DNA from: Balneolaceae bacterium
Lineage (GTDB): Bacteria > Bacteroidota > Rhodothermia > Balneolales > Balneolaceae
Assembly (NCBI GenBank): GCA_017640605.1
Contig: JAEPQH010000002.1
Span: 302,142-366,141 of the forward strand
DNA length: 64,000 nucleotides
Reading direction: 5' to 3'
The position numbers and the translations under genes are program-made. Below are positions 33,101-43,100 of this stretch, piece by piece. Positions within the stretch are counted from its first letter, which is position 1. Each line of letters begins with the position of its first letter. The notes under the pieces are model-generated. The model did not search any database. It was given only the letters and a program-made list of their open reading frames with translations, and was not told where the DNA came from.

Positions 33101-34057
33101 CTATCCTCCTACCAATTTTGCGATTTCGAGATATAATGGTATTCCCAACGTAATATTGAAGGGAAATGTAATTCCTAATGAAGCAGTGAGGTAAAGTGTA
33201 GGATTAGCTTTTGGTAATGCAATTCTCACTGCGGCCGGTGCTGCAATATATGAGCCACTCGAAACCATGGCTGCTAATACTGCCGATCCAGCGATACTCA
33301 AACCAGCTAACATACCGCCCCAAACAGCTAATGCTCCGAATAAAATCGGCACAAAAATTCCGAATCCTAACAAAAAGACTCCCACTTTTTTCAAGTCTTG
33401 CAAACGGCGAGCGGTAACCATCCCTAATTCTAAAAGGAACAATACTAATGCTCCTTGAAACCCATTAACGAAAAAGGGTTTTACAGCCTCAAATTTCATC
33501 GGACCTGCAATGTAGCCGATCAAAAGTCCACCTAATAGAAGAATAATACTGCTGCCGGTTATCACTTCGTGCAATGCTTTTTTGAAGGTTCCTCCTCCAC
33601 TACTCATCAGTTGTGGAATCATCAAGGCTACAATAATACCGGGAACTTCCAATAAAGCTACTAATGTGGGCATGAACCCTTCCGGCTCTAACCCTTGTAC
33701 CTGCATATAACTGACTGCCGCAATAAATGTAACCGCTGAAACCGATCCATAATGGGCAGCAACGGCCGAGGCATTTATGAGATCCATTTTGCCCAGATAC
33801 CTTAGTATTAAAAAGGCGATAATTGGGGTGATCATCCCTAGAATTAAGGTTGCTAAAGCCGGGCCTACAAATTCATTAAATGGAGTTTTACTCAATTCAA
33901 CCCCACCTTTTAATCCGATGGCTAACAACAAATAAATGGACAGCCCCTGATAAAGTGGCTTAGGAATTTCAAGATCGCTTTTGAATGTTTTTGCCAGAAT
34001 TCCCAATACGAATGCGAGAACAACTGGTGATGCAAAATTTGATAGTAATCCTTCCAT
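33101..34057 (-). CDS. sbtA: sodium-dependent bicarbonate transporter, SbtA family
   Basis: A 318-residue membrane protein with about ten helices in two repeats: 'NFASPVVLAFVLGILAKTFKSDL', 'IYLLLAIGLKGGVELS', 'INASAVAAHYGSVSAVTFIAA' (the 'HYGSVSAVT' stretch carries the bicarbonate/Na site in SbtA), and the second-repeat match 'LAAMVSSGSYIAAPAAVRIAL'. It takes up bicarbonate with Na+. Length is close to that of the short SbtA forms. It lies 19 bp after lysR and 1 bp before sbtB, so the three form an operon. Confidence 0.93.
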   Translation of the reverse strand: MEGLLSNFASPVVLAFVLGILAKTFKSDLEIPKPLYQGLSIYLLLAIGLKGGVELSKTPFNEFVGPALATLILGMITPIIAFLILRYLGKMDLINASAVAAHYGSVSAVTFIAAVSYMQVQGLEPEGFMPTLVALLEVPGIIVALMIPQLMSSGGGTFKKALHEVITGSSIILLLGGLLIGYIAGPMKFEAVKPFFVNGFQGALVLFLLELGMVTARRLQDLKKVGVFLLGFGIFVPILFGALAVWGGMLAGLSIAGSAVLAAMVSSGSYIAAPAAVRIALPKANPTLYLTASLGITFPFNITLGIPLYLEIAKLVGG

Positions 34058-34076
34058 AAATGACTAAATGATTTTA

Positions 34077-34982
34077 TTAAGCTAAAGGTAGCAAAGATTC
34101 TATATCAGATGTTGTGGTAAAATGTAGAAAGTTTTTTGCTACCGGACTTAATCGTTTTCCTTTAAGGTGAACGAGCTTCCATTTATTAACGTAGGGCAAT
34201 TCCTTTACTTTCAATACGCATAATTTATTCAATCTTTTTTCGAGTAAAATACTGTGTTCGGTTACTAATGAGATTCCGATACCTGCCATTATCGCCTGCT
34301 TAACTGCTTCGTTTGTACTCAGTTTCATCACTACTTTGGGTTCAATGCCGGCATCAGCTAATAATTTCTCGAGCACAAGACGTGTACCCGAATTTGATTC
34401 CCGAAGAATGAATCCCTCCTCTTTCAATTCATCAAGCTTTATAGATTTTTCCTTTAGGTGATGCTCTGCAGGCGCAACCATGTAAAGTGGATTATCTACC
34501 ACTTCGGTACTAATGAGTTCTAAATCGTCGGGTAAAATGGAAAACAAAGCCAAATCACACTTATTATTGGTTAAGTCGTCGATAACTTCCGATCGATCTG
34601 TAACTTTTAGTGATACATTTATTTCGGGATACTGCTTTTTGAACTCTCCCAAAATGTAGGGCATAAAATATTTAGCAGTAGAAACCACCGATAGATTCAA
34701 TGTTCCGGTAAGCGAGCCTTTCAATTCAGAAAAATACATTTCAAGCCCGGCAAACTCTTGCTCTATTCTGTTCTGCACTTTTTCCAGCTCTTTTCCTGCT
34801 TCGGTTAGATATAATTGTCGCCCAATCACTTCGAATAAATCTACCCCGAAATGATCTTGTAACTTTTTTACTTGTATGGATACCGCAGGCTGCGACATAA
34901 ACAACGCTTCGGATGCACGGGTGATGCTTTTATGGCGAGCAACTTCCGAAAATACTCTGAGCTGATGAAGAGTAAAAGACAT
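34077..34982 (-). CDS. LysR-type regulator (CmpR/CbbR-like)
   Basis: A 301-residue LysR protein. Helix-turn-helix 'LRVFSEVARHKSITRASEAL' with 'FMSQPAVSIQVKKLQDHFGV', then a co-inducer domain opening 'GTLNLSVVSTAKYFMPYILG', as in CmpR/RbcR/CbbR regulators of carbon fixation and bicarbonate uptake, which sense 2-phosphoglycolate, RuBP, 2-oxoglutarate or NADPH. It heads the sbtAB operon and is divergent from isocitrate dehydrogenase (95 bp between starts); LysR proteins usually control the divergent gene and themselves. A T-N11-A box lies between. Confidence 0.9.
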   Translation of the reverse strand: MSFTLHQLRVFSEVARHKSITRASEALFMSQPAVSIQVKKLQDHFGVDLFEVIGRQLYLTEAGKELEKVQNRIEQEFAGLEMYFSELKGSLTGTLNLSVVSTAKYFMPYILGEFKKQYPEINVSLKVTDRSEVIDDLTNNKCDLALFSILPDDLELISTEVVDNPLYMVAPAEHHLKEKSIKLDELKEEGFILRESNSGTRLVLEKLLADAGIEPKVVMKLSTNEAVKQAIMAGIGISLVTEHSILLEKRLNKLCVLKVKELPYVNKWKLVHLKGKRLSPVAKNFLHFTTTSDIESLLPLA

Positions 34983-35005
34983 ATAACCTATTGCTTATAG
35001 TATTG

Positions 35006-35020
35006 ATTAATTATGTTAAT
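35006..35020. promoter_or_regulatory. LysR box (T-N11-A) in the lysR-icd divergent promoter
   Basis: ATTAATTATGTTAAT is an inverted repeat (ATTAA, 5-nt spacer, TTAAT) with T and A eleven bases apart, the form of LysR-family sites. It lies 24 bp from the lysR start and about 58 bp from the icd start. Confidence 0.5.
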
Positions 35021-35077
35021 TATTATTTATGCAAATAACTACCTAGTTTTGCGCGTCAAACTTTTAAAAAACACTAC

Positions 35078-36538
35078 ATGAATACTCAAAAAATAACTAT
35101 TGCACACGGCGACGGTATCGGGCCGGAAATCATGGAAGCTACTTTAAAGATTCTGGAAGCTTCCGGAGCAAAATTACAGTACGATACCATCGAGGTTGGA
35201 GAAAAGGTTTATAAAAGAAATATCAAATCAGGGATAGAGGAATCGGCTTGGGATCCTATTCTCAAAAATAAAATTCTTCTAAAAGCACCCATTACTACTC
35301 CTCAGGGTGGCGGAGTAAAAAGTTTGAACGTGACCATGCGCAAAACGCTGGGATTATTTGCAAATGTGCGCCCCTGTGTTGCGTACAGTCCGTTTATCAA
35401 AACCAAACATCCCGATATGGATGTGGTTATCATCAGAGAAAATGAAGAAGACACCTATGGTGGCATTGAACACCGGCAAACGTTTGAAGTGTATCAGTGT
35501 TTAAAATTGATCACCTTGCCGGGAACCGAGCGCATCGTACGGTATGCATTTGAATTTGCTCGTGCAAATAACAGAAAAAAAGTAACTTGCTTCACGAAAG
35601 ATAACATCATGAAATTAACCGACGGGTTATTTCACGAGATGTTCAAAACCGTGGCTCAAGAGTATCCTGAAATACAGGCAGATAATTTGATCGTTGACAT
35701 TGGAACGGCTCGATTGGCTGATACCCCCGAAATGTTTGATGTGGTTGTTATGCCAAACTTATATGGTGATATTGTATCTGATGTAGCCGCACAAATTTCA
35801 GGCTCTGTTGGCATGGTTGGATCAGCAAATATTGGTCCTGATTGTGCCATGTTTGAAGCCATTCACGGCTCTGCTCCTGATATTGCAGGACAGAATATTG
35901 CAAATCCATCGGCATTGATTAATGCAGCGGTTATGATGTTACGCCATATCGGGCAAAACGAACCTGCCGAAAGTATCCAAAATGCTTGGCTAAAAACGCT
36001 GGAAGATGGAGTTCATACCGCAGACATGTTTAGCGCCGAAGGAAGCACTAGAAAAGTTGGTACCAAAGAATTCACTGAAGCAATCATCGAGCGACTTGGG
36101 AAAAAACCAAAAGCTTTAAAAGCTGTTGATTTTTCGGAGCAAAAACCGGCAATTGTGCCTGAGTTGATTATCAGCCGAACAGATAAGCGCCCGAAGATGC
36201 ATCAAAAAAGAAGCCTCAAAGGCACCGACATTTTTGTGTATTGGGAGCCATCTGATCCAAACAACCTCGCCAAGATGTTGAAGGAGTTATCACCGGCTAC
36301 TTTTGAATTAACCATGATCACCAACAGAGGAACCAAAGTGTGGCCAAACGGATTGGAGCAAACTTTTTGTACAGATCACTGGAGATGCCGTTTTAAAAGT
36401 ACACACGCCGAAATTACCTCTGCTGAGGTGATTGAGTTGATGAGTAAATTATCGCAAGGCGGCATAGACATTATCAAAACCGAAAACTTATACGAGTTTA
36501 ACGGCGAGCCTGCTTACTCCATGGGGCAAGGCGAGTAA
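35078..36538 (+). CDS. icd: isocitrate dehydrogenase, Thermus-like long form, probably NAD-dependent
   Basis: A 486-residue beta-decarboxylating dehydrogenase. 'SLNVTMRKTLGLFANVRP' gives the substrate Ser82; 'ENEEDTYGGIEH' has Tyr127; 'KDNIMKLTDG' has Lys174; 'NLYGDIVSD' gives metal Asp231 and Asp235. The ~110-residue C-terminal extension is like the Thermus enzyme. In the cofactor loop 'HGSAPDIAGQNIANP' positions 268-269 are Asp-Ile; NADP enzymes have Lys-Tyr there, and Asp-Ile is the NAD type. It makes 2-oxoglutarate and CO2 (reversible). It is divergent from lysR and ends at a strong terminator. Confidence 0.88.
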   Translation: MNTQKITIAHGDGIGPEIMEATLKILEASGAKLQYDTIEVGEKVYKRNIKSGIEESAWDPILKNKILLKAPITTPQGGGVKSLNVTMRKTLGLFANVRPCVAYSPFIKTKHPDMDVVIIRENEEDTYGGIEHRQTFEVYQCLKLITLPGTERIVRYAFEFARANNRKKVTCFTKDNIMKLTDGLFHEMFKTVAQEYPEIQADNLIVDIGTARLADTPEMFDVVVMPNLYGDIVSDVAAQISGSVGMVGSANIGPDCAMFEAIHGSAPDIAGQNIANPSALINAAVMMLRHIGQNEPAESIQNAWLKTLEDGVHTADMFSAEGSTRKVGTKEFTEAIIERLGKKPKALKAVDFSEQKPAIVPELIISRTDKRPKMHQKRSLKGTDIFVYWEPSDPNNLAKMLKELSPATFELTMITNRGTKVWPNGLEQTFCTDHWRCRFKSTHAEITSAEVIELMSKLSQGGIDIIKTENLYEFNGEPAYSMGQGE

Positions 36539-36562
36539 TTAAGTTGATTTTATAAAATCATC

Positions 36563-36597
36563 GAGGTCGGCCTTTTTCAGGTTGACCTCTTTTTTTG
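36563..36597 (+). terminator. terminator after icd
   Basis: GAGGTC-GG-CC pairs with GG-TT-GACCTC around TTTTTCA, followed by seven T. It separates icd from the LCIB-like gene, though readthrough is possible since both are on one strand. Confidence 0.85.
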
Positions 36598-36660
36598 TCT
36601 ACGATTTAGTGTGCATTGTTTATCTTTGGTTGCAACTCACTTGAACTGAAAAGCTGCTCG

Positions 36661-37353
36661 ATGTACACAACTATTCCTCAATATTTCCCCAATGCTGTTA
36701 CCATCCGTGAACTGGAAGATCGTATTGTACGAGATTTCATGGATCGCCATCTCGAACTGAAATCGAGTATTTGGGCCACCTCGTTATGCAGCGATGAAGT
36801 AAGTAACATGTTTCCGGAATTTTACCATTTATTTGCAGGTCCGGGGCCTTTTCAATTGGGGGGAATTTCCGGATTACCCTTTACCGGAGTTACAGGGTTA
36901 AAAGCTTTTCTAAGCCATGTACCTACACATGGCGCAGCAATGATTCTTTACGGACCGCATATAGGAGTTTCTGATGACGGAAGAATAGGTCATGTAAACC
37001 GGGCCAATCAATTTGCATCCTCAACGTGTTGCGGCTCATTGCATGCTGCATTAACCGCTTTAAAGGAAGGCAAAGAATTGCCAATCTCAAATCCACTCGA
37101 CTACCAACAGGCACGGGTATTGAATCATTTGAGCCAATACCGAGATGAAATCCTAAGCGCAGAAAATCCACTTAAAAAAGCTACGGATTATGCCTATGAA
37201 GCCATCCACAAGAAAGTACATGACATTCTCGAGCAGGTACAAGACGAACTCGAAGATATTCGCTTGTACTTACTGGGTGGAATTGTAATCAACACCGATT
37301 GGAATCGGTACGATTACTTTGAAGTACACCATCAGGAGTTTTACGAGTACTAA
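36661..37353 (+). CDS. LCIB-type beta-carbonic anhydrase homologue
   Basis: A 230-residue protein with the conserved features of the LCIB/LCIC domain. Numbered from the upstream TTG at 36616: 'ATSLCSDEV' (Cys58-x-Asp60), 'GLPFTGVTGLKAFLSHVP' (His101), 'LYGPHIGVSDDGRIGHVNRA' and 'STCCGS' (Cys138/139). These fit a Cys-His-Cys zinc site with an Asp/Arg dyad as in beta-carbonic anhydrases. In algae LCIB recaptures CO2 as part of the concentrating mechanism; some bacterial and diatom homologues have shown carbonic anhydrase activity. ATG at 36661 is the likely start; the TTG adds 15 poor residues. Its placement next to sbtAB supports a role in the bicarbonate/CO2 balance. Family call is from recalled motifs. 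Confidence 0.8.
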   Translation: MYTTIPQYFPNAVTIRELEDRIVRDFMDRHLELKSSIWATSLCSDEVSNMFPEFYHLFAGPGPFQLGGISGLPFTGVTGLKAFLSHVPTHGAAMILYGPHIGVSDDGRIGHVNRANQFASSTCCGSLHAALTALKEGKELPISNPLDYQQARVLNHLSQYRDEILSAENPLKKATDYAYEAIHKKVHDILEQVQDELEDIRLYLLGGIVINTDWNRYDYFEVHHQEFYEY

Positions 37354-37743
37354 TTACTTTTCCTCGTAAAAGAACTCAATCATATTTCCATCCGGATCGG
37401 CGATGAACAAGAAACGTCCTTTCTTGCGGTTAGCAGGTCCACTAATTATGGTGATTTCGTGCTTCCTGAAATACTCTGCTAATTCATCTACTTGCTTCGG
37501 AGTTTCTAAATAAAACCCTATATGATCTACCCGAAAGTCGCGCGAGGTTGGATCATAACTGGTTTCAGCCTCTACAATCACCAAAGTATCTCCGTTTCCA
37601 ACATCGTAAACAGCCATGCTCTGCCCCATTGTTTTCACTAGTTCAAAGCCCAGAATCTCTCCATAAAATTCTTTGGAGGCATCGATGCGATTTACCCGAA
37701 TTGTGATGTGATTTAGTCCCGAAGGTTTAAAATTCATTGCCAT
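37354..37743 (-). CDS. VOC family (glyoxalase/dioxygenase-like) protein
   Basis: A 129-residue vicinal oxygen chelate protein: 'LNHITIRVNRIDASKEFYGEILGFELV' and 'VDHIGFYLETPKQVDELAEYF', ending 'LFIADPDGNMIEFFYEEK'. The metal ligands, His near residue 12, His in 'DHIGF' and Glu in 'IEFF', are present, so it is a catalytic type. Substrate is unknown (glyoxalase I-like, fosfomycin-like or dioxygenase). It is convergent with the LCIB-like gene with no gap between the stops. Confidence 0.88.
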   Translation of the reverse strand: MAMNFKPSGLNHITIRVNRIDASKEFYGEILGFELVKTMGQSMAVYDVGNGDTLVIVEAETSYDPTSRDFRVDHIGFYLETPKQVDELAEYFRKHEITIISGPANRKKGRFLFIADPDGNMIEFFYEEK

Positions 37744-37861
37744 TACTGCAGAAAAATTAGATCAAAAGTTAACAACTGATAATAAGCTCTTTTATCTTAA
37801 TTCAATAAGTTTGTTTTGCAACCAAAAAACATCAACTTCCGCTCCAACAAATTTTTCGATT

Positions 37862-38545
37862 TTGGCCAAACTATACATCGTCGCTACTCCCATAGGTAAT
37901 CTTGGAGATTTCTCGCCTCGCGCAGTAGAAACTTTAAAATCGGTGGCCTATATCGCTTGCGAGGATACACGAACTTCAGGTAAACTCTTAAAGCATTTCG
38001 GAATTGATACTCCCACTTTTTCATTCCATCAGCATAACGAACACAAAAAAGTGGGTTATGTGTTGCAGTTGTTAGACTCCAATCAGGATATCGCTCTAAT
38101 CAGTGATGCAGGAATGCCCGGCATTTCCGATCCCGGTTTTTTGGCAATACGTGCTGCGAATCAACAGAATCATCAGGTAATAGTTATTCCCGGTCCCGAT
38201 GCAGCCACCTCCGCTTTGGTTGCCAGCGGACTTCCCTGCGATCGTTATGTTTTCGAAGGGTTTTTGCCCCACAAAAAAGGACGTCAAAAACGATTAAAAG
38301 AACTAGCCGAAGAAGAACGAACCATTGTACTATATGAAAGCCCAAATCGTTTGGTGAAATTGTTGGGCGAAATTGAACTTTATTTCGGAACTGATAGACT
38401 GGCAGCCGTCGCACGCGAACTCACTAAAACGTTCGAAGAAATTGTGCGAGCTTCTGTTGTTGATTTAAAAACCGAATTTGAGCAACGCTCTTCGATTAAA
38501 GGCGAAATTGTAGTAGTAATAGCAGGATTAAAATACGCAGAATGA
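37862..38545 (+). CDS. rsmI: 16S rRNA 2'-O-ribose C1402 methyltransferase
   Basis: The TTG at 37862 opens 'AKLYIVATPIGNLGDFSPRA', exactly the RsmI N-terminus; the earlier in-frame TTG at 37811 adds 17 residues with no family match. Further blocks: 'ACEDTRTSGKLLKHFGI', 'ISDAGMPGISDPGFLAIRAA', 'PGPDAATSALVASGLPCDRYVFEGFLP' and 'VLYESPNRLVKLLGE'. It methylates the ribose of C1402 in the ribosomal P site. The stop overlaps the lnt ATG (ATGA), giving an rsmI-lnt operon. Confidence 0.95.
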   Translation: MAKLYIVATPIGNLGDFSPRAVETLKSVAYIACEDTRTSGKLLKHFGIDTPTFSFHQHNEHKKVGYVLQLLDSNQDIALISDAGMPGISDPGFLAIRAANQQNHQVIVIPGPDAATSALVASGLPCDRYVFEGFLPHKKGRQKRLKELAEEERTIVLYESPNRLVKLLGEIELYFGTDRLAAVARELTKTFEEIVRASVVDLKTEFEQRSSIKGEIVVVIAGLKYAE

Positions 38546-40110
38546 ATTCTTACTTACGTAATAAATGGGCTGTTTCGCTTTCCGCAGGATTATTATTGGG
38601 ATTAAGTTTCCCACCAATAAATCTATCTTTTTTAAGCATTCCGGCTTTTGTTCTGCTTTTCCACTTAGCCGGTTTATGTAATAGTAATCGGCAGTTCGCT
38701 TATGTTGCGTATCCCGGCCTGCTACTGTGGAATCTAATAACCACCTATTGGCTGATGATGGCAAGTGTGCCTGCCGGTATTGCGGCGATTCTTGCCAATG
38801 CAGCAGTTATGACACTCCCATTAATGTTGATGCGCTATTTTCAGGAAAAATATCCGGGCTTTATCCTTTTGGTAGTTTTACAAGCTAGTGCGTGGACTAC
38901 CTACGAATTTCTACATCATAACTGGGATTTAGCATGGCCATGGCTTGCAATTGGAAACGCCTGGGCAAAGCAAGTGAGTTTGATTCAGTTCATTTCTATC
39001 ACCGGACATCTTGGTATTACTTTCTGGGTTACCCTAACGGCAGCAATGGCTTATCAAGCGGTAAAACATAATAATCGCACGTTTGCATTAAGCGCTACTG
39101 CCTCTTTGTTGATTTTGCCACTAGCTTCCCTCCTGTTTTTTGCAATTGATGAGCCTGTTTATCCTGATACGAATTCAATTCCGGTTACCGTAATACAGCC
39201 AAATCATGATTCCTATTTAGAATATGGCGGGATGAGCGGAAATGACGAAGTAATTGACAGTCTTTTCTCAATCACTGCAAAAACCAAAACACCTGAAACA
39301 AAGCTTATTGTTTGGCCCGAAAATGCCATCGAAAATGCAGTTTTGATGAATTCGCGTCACCTTCAACGTATTGCGGATTCGGCACAAGTGTGGAACACAA
39401 ATTTTATTGTAGGAACCGGTTTATATACGCTTTATCCCGATGAGGTACCGGAACTCACTCGTGGGCTTTACGGTAGTACCCCGTACAACGTTTTTAATGC
39501 TACGTTTTTTGCGGATGCTTCTGGAAATACCTCTCGATACGACAAACATAATCTGGTTCCAATTGTAGAACGTGTTCCCTTTTTACCATTACTCACAACT
39601 ATTGATGTATTTGGCTGGGTAGATTGGGGGCGAATCGCAGGATTTGGCAAAGGCGAAGATGCCGTACAGTTAACCACAGCTGAATTTACTACACCCGGCT
39701 TAATTTGCTATGACTCGGTTTATCCAAGTTGGATACGGAATTTTGTAAACAATGGCGCCGGATTCTTAACCATTATCACCAACGACGGCTGGTGGGGCGA
39801 TTCCAGCGGGCATCGTCAGCATTTCGAATATGCAAAATTACGTGCCATAGAATTCAATCGGTGGGTTGTGCGCAGTGCTAATAACGGTACTTCGGGAATA
39901 ATCCGGCCGGATGGAAGCGTTGAACAAAAAACCGATTATTGGGTGCGAACCGGTTTCAATTCTGTGATTCCAATCATCGAAGAAGAAACAATTTACGCCA
40001 AGTACGGCGATTGGTTGGCTTATCAAACACTGGGGATTTCTCTCGTATTTTGGTTGATTGCGTTACTAAATCCGAAAGAACTTACTACCTGGACGAAATC
40101 GCTATCCTAA
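38542..40110 (+). CDS. lnt: apolipoprotein N-acyltransferase
   Basis: A 522-residue inner-membrane enzyme: about seven helices in the first 205 residues, then a nitrilase-like domain with the catalytic triad Glu260 ('VWPENA'), Lys335 ('DKHNLVP') and Cys389 ('GLICYDS'), with 'NDGWWGDSSGHRQHF' near residue 415, a conserved Lnt block. It adds the third acyl chain to the N-terminal cysteine of lipoproteins; several lipoproteins are encoded nearby. Its 3' end overlaps the convergent sprA gene by 26 bp. Confidence 0.93.
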   Translation: MNSYLRNKWAVSLSAGLLLGLSFPPINLSFLSIPAFVLLFHLAGLCNSNRQFAYVAYPGLLLWNLITTYWLMMASVPAGIAAILANAAVMTLPLMLMRYFQEKYPGFILLVVLQASAWTTYEFLHHNWDLAWPWLAIGNAWAKQVSLIQFISITGHLGITFWVTLTAAMAYQAVKHNNRTFALSATASLLILPLASLLFFAIDEPVYPDTNSIPVTVIQPNHDSYLEYGGMSGNDEVIDSLFSITAKTKTPETKLIVWPENAIENAVLMNSRHLQRIADSAQVWNTNFIVGTGLYTLYPDEVPELTRGLYGSTPYNVFNATFFADASGNTSRYDKHNLVPIVERVPFLPLLTTIDVFGWVDWGRIAGFGKGEDAVQLTTAEFTTPGLICYDSVYPSWIRNFVNNGAGFLTIITNDGWWGDSSGHRQHFEYAKLRAIEFNRWVVRSANNGTSGIIRPDGSVEQKTDYWVRTGFNSVIPIIEEETIYAKYGDWLAYQTLGISLVFWLIALLNPKELTTWTKSLS

Positions 40111-43100
40111 CATTAAATCGGATATCGTGGTTAGTTCGAGTTGGTATATTGTTGGATTGAATGCGACTGTAGGTATACTCAAAGTTGGAAGAAATCGATG
40201 ATGATATCTTGTAGCCAACCGAGAATGTTCCATTAATTCGCTGTTGTCCTGTTTCCCGACTACTTAATATTTCGGCATCTTCAACCGGAAGCGTATTTGG
40301 AGCATTAGGTATTAAAGCATTTCCGATATCGCTATCGAGTTTGTAACTAAGCTCGGTATCGTTTTTGTAACTACCTCTCAAACTTAAATCAATGTTGTTT
40401 CGAATTTTAGGAAACAACTTCATCTTTACATTTCTAAAGGTGTAGTTCATCGAAAAGTCGATTCCTTGCGAAAGTGTTTCGGTAGCTCGCTTACTTGCAA
40501 TGGCGAAAGTAGAAATAGTGCTACGGTCGTAGCCGAATTCCGTTCTAAGATTCGATTTCCACGTCATACTCAACTTTACAAGTGGCGAAAACCTTCGCTC
40601 AGCTCGTAAGGTAGTTGGTTCAAATCGGCGGCGGTCATCAATTATTTCATAGGTACTTCCTATCGACTGTGGCGATTGAGCCCCGGTTAGGGTATTCAAA
40701 GCCCAATCAACTTTGTAAGAACCTCGATAAGAATGGGATAAGGTGGCATTACTCAAAAACTGCCCAACAAACGGTAAATAATCCTGAAATCTATTCCAGT
40801 TAATACGCCAGCCCGGTCTTGGAAACACAAACAATCCTTTACTGCCTAACCCATTCACATTGCTACCCAGGTAAGCATCTCGGAAGTCTTCTTCCAAAGT
40901 ATTTCGATTCAACACAAATTTTCCATCGTTATTCCCTAGGGAATCTGCAATCACATCGCTGCCTTCATTAATATCTTCATATGCTGTTTCCAGTTGGTTG
41001 CGAAATAAAGTTCCATACCCATCACCAAAAGCCCAAACCGACGAAGTATAACCTCCCGATTCGCTCACTACCGATGAGTACTCACCATCCGGAGTAACCG
41101 TAATAGTTGTTGTACTTCTATTATTTATAGCTGCCGACCAATCTAAATCTATAGTTAGATTTGGAAATAAATTAATTCGTGTTTTTGCTGTAAAGGTATC
41201 GTTAATGCTGTTATTTGCAGGTAATTGTACATTTACATCCCCATCCAAATTATCAATCAATTGCTCTTGAGAAATGCGATCAGAGAATCCGGTTCGATAA
41301 GCAAACGGTGGTGAGTAATTATCACTGCCTGGTGTATTGAATGCATAAAAGATTTGAGATTTCCCTTGATACCCCGGTTGTGATCCCGTTTTAGTTCGTT
41401 TATAACTCCCAGATAATTCTTTCATGCTAAAGGCCGCTAAGAATAATTTCCTTCCTATGTAAGTAGCATCCCCTACTAAGTCTGGTGCCGGCCTAGGGGT
41501 CCTCAAACTATCGGCTACATTTTGTTCGGCCTCTCGTTTTCTGGCTTCTTTGGCGGCTTTTCGGTCTTTTGTTTCCTGATCGTTCGCTTCTTTCATCTTT
41601 CCGATAAAGCCGATTTTACCGAGAATATCTTCCACATCAATTTTTATAGAATTATCGAGCTGGAAATTATTAGAAACCGACGCTCCAAGATTTGAACCGC
41701 GCGGACTGTTATTCCACTGGAAACCTCCACCATAACTCAGCGAATAGGTAAGCCAATCCAGTGGTTTGATGTTATTTAAATTCGGTCGCCAGCTTGCTGA
41801 ATACGTTTCCTGATAAGTAGATCTACGTGCAGTTAAGGTATCAGAAACAATGCTTTGAAGTACATCGAAGGTTGGTTTTACATCAAAGGCAAGGCTATCG
41901 GCACCGGTTGCATTTCTGCTTTCAATTCCGGCATTGGCCAGATCAAAATTGGTAGACGTTCGGAAAGAAATCGGGATGGACGGTGTGAGATTATAGTTCA
42001 ATCCGAAGTTATTTCGCTGCGTAAAATTATGCGATTGTTGTAAAGGTTGAATTGCTGTCGGGTCGGCTAAACTGCGTCGTTTCGATTCGCTATAATTTCT
42101 TGTTAATCCTGAAGAAAAAGTCAATGAACTTGGTAGGTATCCCATTCTAAAACCAGACAATACTTTTACTAACGGAATATTTCGGGTAAAGCCAAACGGG
42201 GTAAACAATTTCACTCTTCGAAGTGATAAGTTATATGATACCGAAGCCTGATAATCCCATTTATTTTGAAATTGCAACTGAGGATTTTGAGAATTTCCGG
42301 TGTTATATACATAACTGAGTCGCAAATTATCAATGGTATATTTGGCTAAGTTACTCTTAGAATTTCTCTTCGAGATATCAGAAAAGTTGATGGAAAATCG
42401 CTCGTTAATGGTTTGGATATCTTCAATTCGGGTACTGATACTATCCCGCTTTTGCACCGCAGTAAGATTCTCATTCGAGTTTACCGCGTCTTTAAAATCA
42501 GTTAAACGAATATCCCCTTGATCGGGTAAAAACTTAGGAGTTTGAGTATCACGTGTGGTAGAAATTGTGACAGGAAAATTCCATCCAAATCTATCCGGCA
42601 CCAGCTTATGTAGGTTGATGGTAGAGCTTAAATTATACCCAAATTGCTCGGATACGCTACGGCTTTCGAACTGAGATTCCAATCCACCAAAACCGTTGGT
42701 TCGACGCGTCATATTTGCATTAACTGTGGCAAAATCGGCTAGTTTCACACTTGATTTTGCATTCGCTGCCCATCCTTTTTCATTATCAAATCCCGAAACA
42801 CGAAGTTCGTTTAGCCAAAACTGAGCATCTAAACTTGCAACTCCTTTTGTGTTAACATCAGAGGGATCGAATGGATTACGAATCCCGAGACCAATTTCTG
42901 AAACTTTGTCCAGCGAAGGGTTCCCTTTAATGGCAAGCACTGCACCTTCTACTCCTTCTTCGCCCAATAATCCTTTTTGCTCAAATAACTGTGACGGATC
43001 CCAATCTGAAGCATTTCGATTCTGCTTTAATACATTTAGTGCCGAAATAATAATGTTCATGCTGTTCTCATCATACAACCAAATATCCTGGGCATCGGCG

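Noticed and set aside
40085..40110. Functional antisense control between lnt and sprA
   Set aside because: The 26-bp overlap of two stop-side ends is a common compact arrangement; nothing further supports regulation.
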